Notes under the pieces: generated by a model
The model's database searches: none
What the model saw: only the letters and a program-made list of their open reading frames with translations
Told to the model about the DNA's origin: nothing
Program-made: the position numbers and the translations under genes
Assembly: GCA_001600695.1 (NCBI GenBank)
Contig: BCKQ01000003.1
Location: forward strand, 1,207,040 to 1,271,039
Direction: 5' to 3'
Length of the DNA: 64,000 nucleotides
From: Ascoidea asiatica
Lineage: Eukaryota > Ascomycota > Saccharomycetes > Ascoideales > Ascoideaceae
Shown here: piece by piece, positions 62,495-64,000 of the stretch
How the letters are laid out: every line of letters starts with the position of its first letter
Position numbering within the stretch: position 1 is the first letter of the stretch

Positions 62495-64000
62495 CTAAGA
62501 ATAGCCTAAAATATTCGAAGACAATTCCAATGAAAAAACAAAATGATTAACAATCAAATAGCCCCACGATTGCAAATCGAAGGCCCTTGAAATTTTAGTT
62601 AATCTTGATCTATCAGCATTTAGTAATTTTTGAGAATTATTGAAAAAAATTTTAATTGGATGCTTATTGTTAGGCAAAGCAGGAAATAGTCTATTACCAT
62701 TTATTTTATTTTAAATACCAGCACCGTTTAAAGTAGAAAGTTTGTACAGATTATTATCAAAAACCTTTTTTACAATCTCTGGACCATCATAATATGGTTC
62801 GAATTTGTGTTTTCAAACTATTTGTCTTAAAACATAATCACCTACTTCAAAAACTTGAAGGACTGCTTTGTCTTCTTGAAGGTTCTTTTTGGTATTTGCG
62901 ATTTTCTTTTTAATTTTGGAATGTTCCTTTCCTTCTTTATTTAGCTTTTGAATTTGTAAGACTCTTAATTGAGTAGCTTCTTGATGCTCGGCATCTGTAG
63001 GTTCTCTTGCATAAGGTTGCATATTATTGCTTGAACCTGAATATACACCAAAAGCTAAAAAGTAAGGTGAAAACCCATCTTTTGACTTTTTTGACCTGTA
63101 TTAAATTAATGCAGCAGTCATAAGGAGGTCCCATTCTGAGGAAATATTCAAATAAAATAAAATTTGTTTGAATAAACCATTAAACTTCTCACATTTACCA
63201 TTAGTCTCTGGGTGATATGGAGTGGGTTTCCGACATTTGATTCCTAAGGAATCTAATTTCTCAATAACATTATTTGCAACAAAACCAGAACCATTATCCA
63301 TAATTATGTCTTTCATTTGACCATGGTTAGTGACGACAGTTTGAATTAAATTTAAAACCTGTAACGAGCCAGTATCTGGTGTTGCAACAGCATAAGCATA
63401 ATCTGTACCATAATGAATTGCAGCGATACAAAATTTATTTCTAGATGAAGTTTTTCGAAAAGGACCAATATAATCCATCCCCCATCTTGAGAAGGCTGTT
63501 GCAGAAGGAATTGGAGTTAATTTCTTAGAAATAGCTGATGGCTTTTTCATAAGCTGACAATGAGGACAAACTCTAATAACTTCTTGAACTAATAGAATAC
63601 TATCAGGATGAAAGTATTTTTCATTTACCATGTTTTCTAGATTTCCAATGGAACAGTGAGCATTTGAAAGATGAACTTTTTCAGAGATTTCCTTCAACTT
63701 CTCTTCACTTAAAACAATAGCTAAACGATCTTTAATTCTAATATGTAGTTGATTATCATAGAAAATAAAGTTAGCAAAGATAAATTTAGAACTCATATTT
63801 TTAGGAATTTCTTTATTTTGAAAAAATTTTTTAATTCTAATAAGATCGACTTCACACAAATCCTTAATTGATTTGATGGTTTTGATCTGAGTTTCAGTTT
63901 NATTAAGTTCATCAATTTCCATTAATGTCTCATTTGCTTTTTCATCAACCAAATCAGTCCTTCTTGATAGTAAATCAGGAACCACATTTTGTTTTCCAGG
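62495..64000 (-). mobile_element. Ty3/gypsy-type retrotransposon pol remnant (RNase H end and integrase), disrupted
   Basis: One minus-strand frame runs from beyond the right edge to a TAG at 62495-62497. Order: the end of RNase H (VPDLLSRR), an HHCC zinc finger (HLSNAH ... CPHC), the integrase core with its three acidic positions (WGMDYIGPF; IIMDNGSGF; Glu in GKCEKFNG), then a SPYFLAFG block and a basic C-terminal region. Three in-frame stops break it: TAA at 63101-63103, TGA at 62813-62815 and TAA at 62711-62713. There is no frameshift in the visible part, so decay is by point mutation. One base (63901) is an N. The element is cut by the window end; gag, protease and reverse transcriptase would lie to the right. 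Confidence 0.88.

Overview
The window is from an AT-rich budding yeast (Saccharomycotina). Genes are nearly all intronless, rich in AAT/AAC runs, and match yeast families: EXG1, MSD1, UTP6, ALG1, TPD3, GRX8, a PAS kinase, TSC3. The one intron I can prove has GTATGT and TACTAAC signals. CTG codons fall at hydrophobic positions in three paralogous transporters, which favours CUG read as Leu rather than Ser or Ala. Composition, the peroxisomal-type peroxiredoxin and the xylose-reductase-like gene would fit a Pichiaceae-type yeast such as the Candida boidinii group, but that is a guess.

Layout: 0-2.2 kb, peroxiredoxin and penta-EF-hand genes (minus). 2.1-6.5 kb, a long non-coding stretch with a GC-richer island. 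6.5-7.8 kb, exo-1,3-beta-glucanase. 9.4-17.0 kb, three tandem major-facilitator genes. 18.4-24.4 kb, aldo-keto reductase, alpha/beta hydrolase, and a coiled-coil protein with a 7-residue repeat. 26.0-26.5 kb, a spliced TSC3 homologue (minus). 27.3-31.0 kb, an acidic protein with candidate SUMO-interacting motifs. 31.3 kb, tRNA-Pro(AGG). 31.6-35.8 kb, mitochondrial Asp-tRNA synthetase and UTP6, convergent. 35.8-38.6 kb, non-coding with a GC-richer patch. 38.6-43.8 kb, importin-like protein and ALG1, convergent. 44.8-50.1 kb, secreted aspartyl protease and TPD3. 50.5-52.9 kb, a decayed LCAT-type hydrolase pseudogene enclosed by two diverged direct repeats. 53.4-55.3 kb, membrane-anchored histidine phosphatase and glutaredoxin. 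56.1-61.0 kb, PAS kinase (minus). 62.2-64.0 kb, a decayed Ty3/gypsy pol (minus) running off the right edge.

The genes do not form a pathway; they are ordinary yeast housekeeping genes interspersed with lineage-specific ones. The accessory signals are the transporter triplication, the repeat-flanked pseudogene, the hidden spliced gene, two unassigned low-complexity proteins, several GC-rich islands in 20-25% GC surroundings, and the retrotransposon remnant. I found no CRISPR array, and no cluster that looks like a new defence or biosynthetic system.
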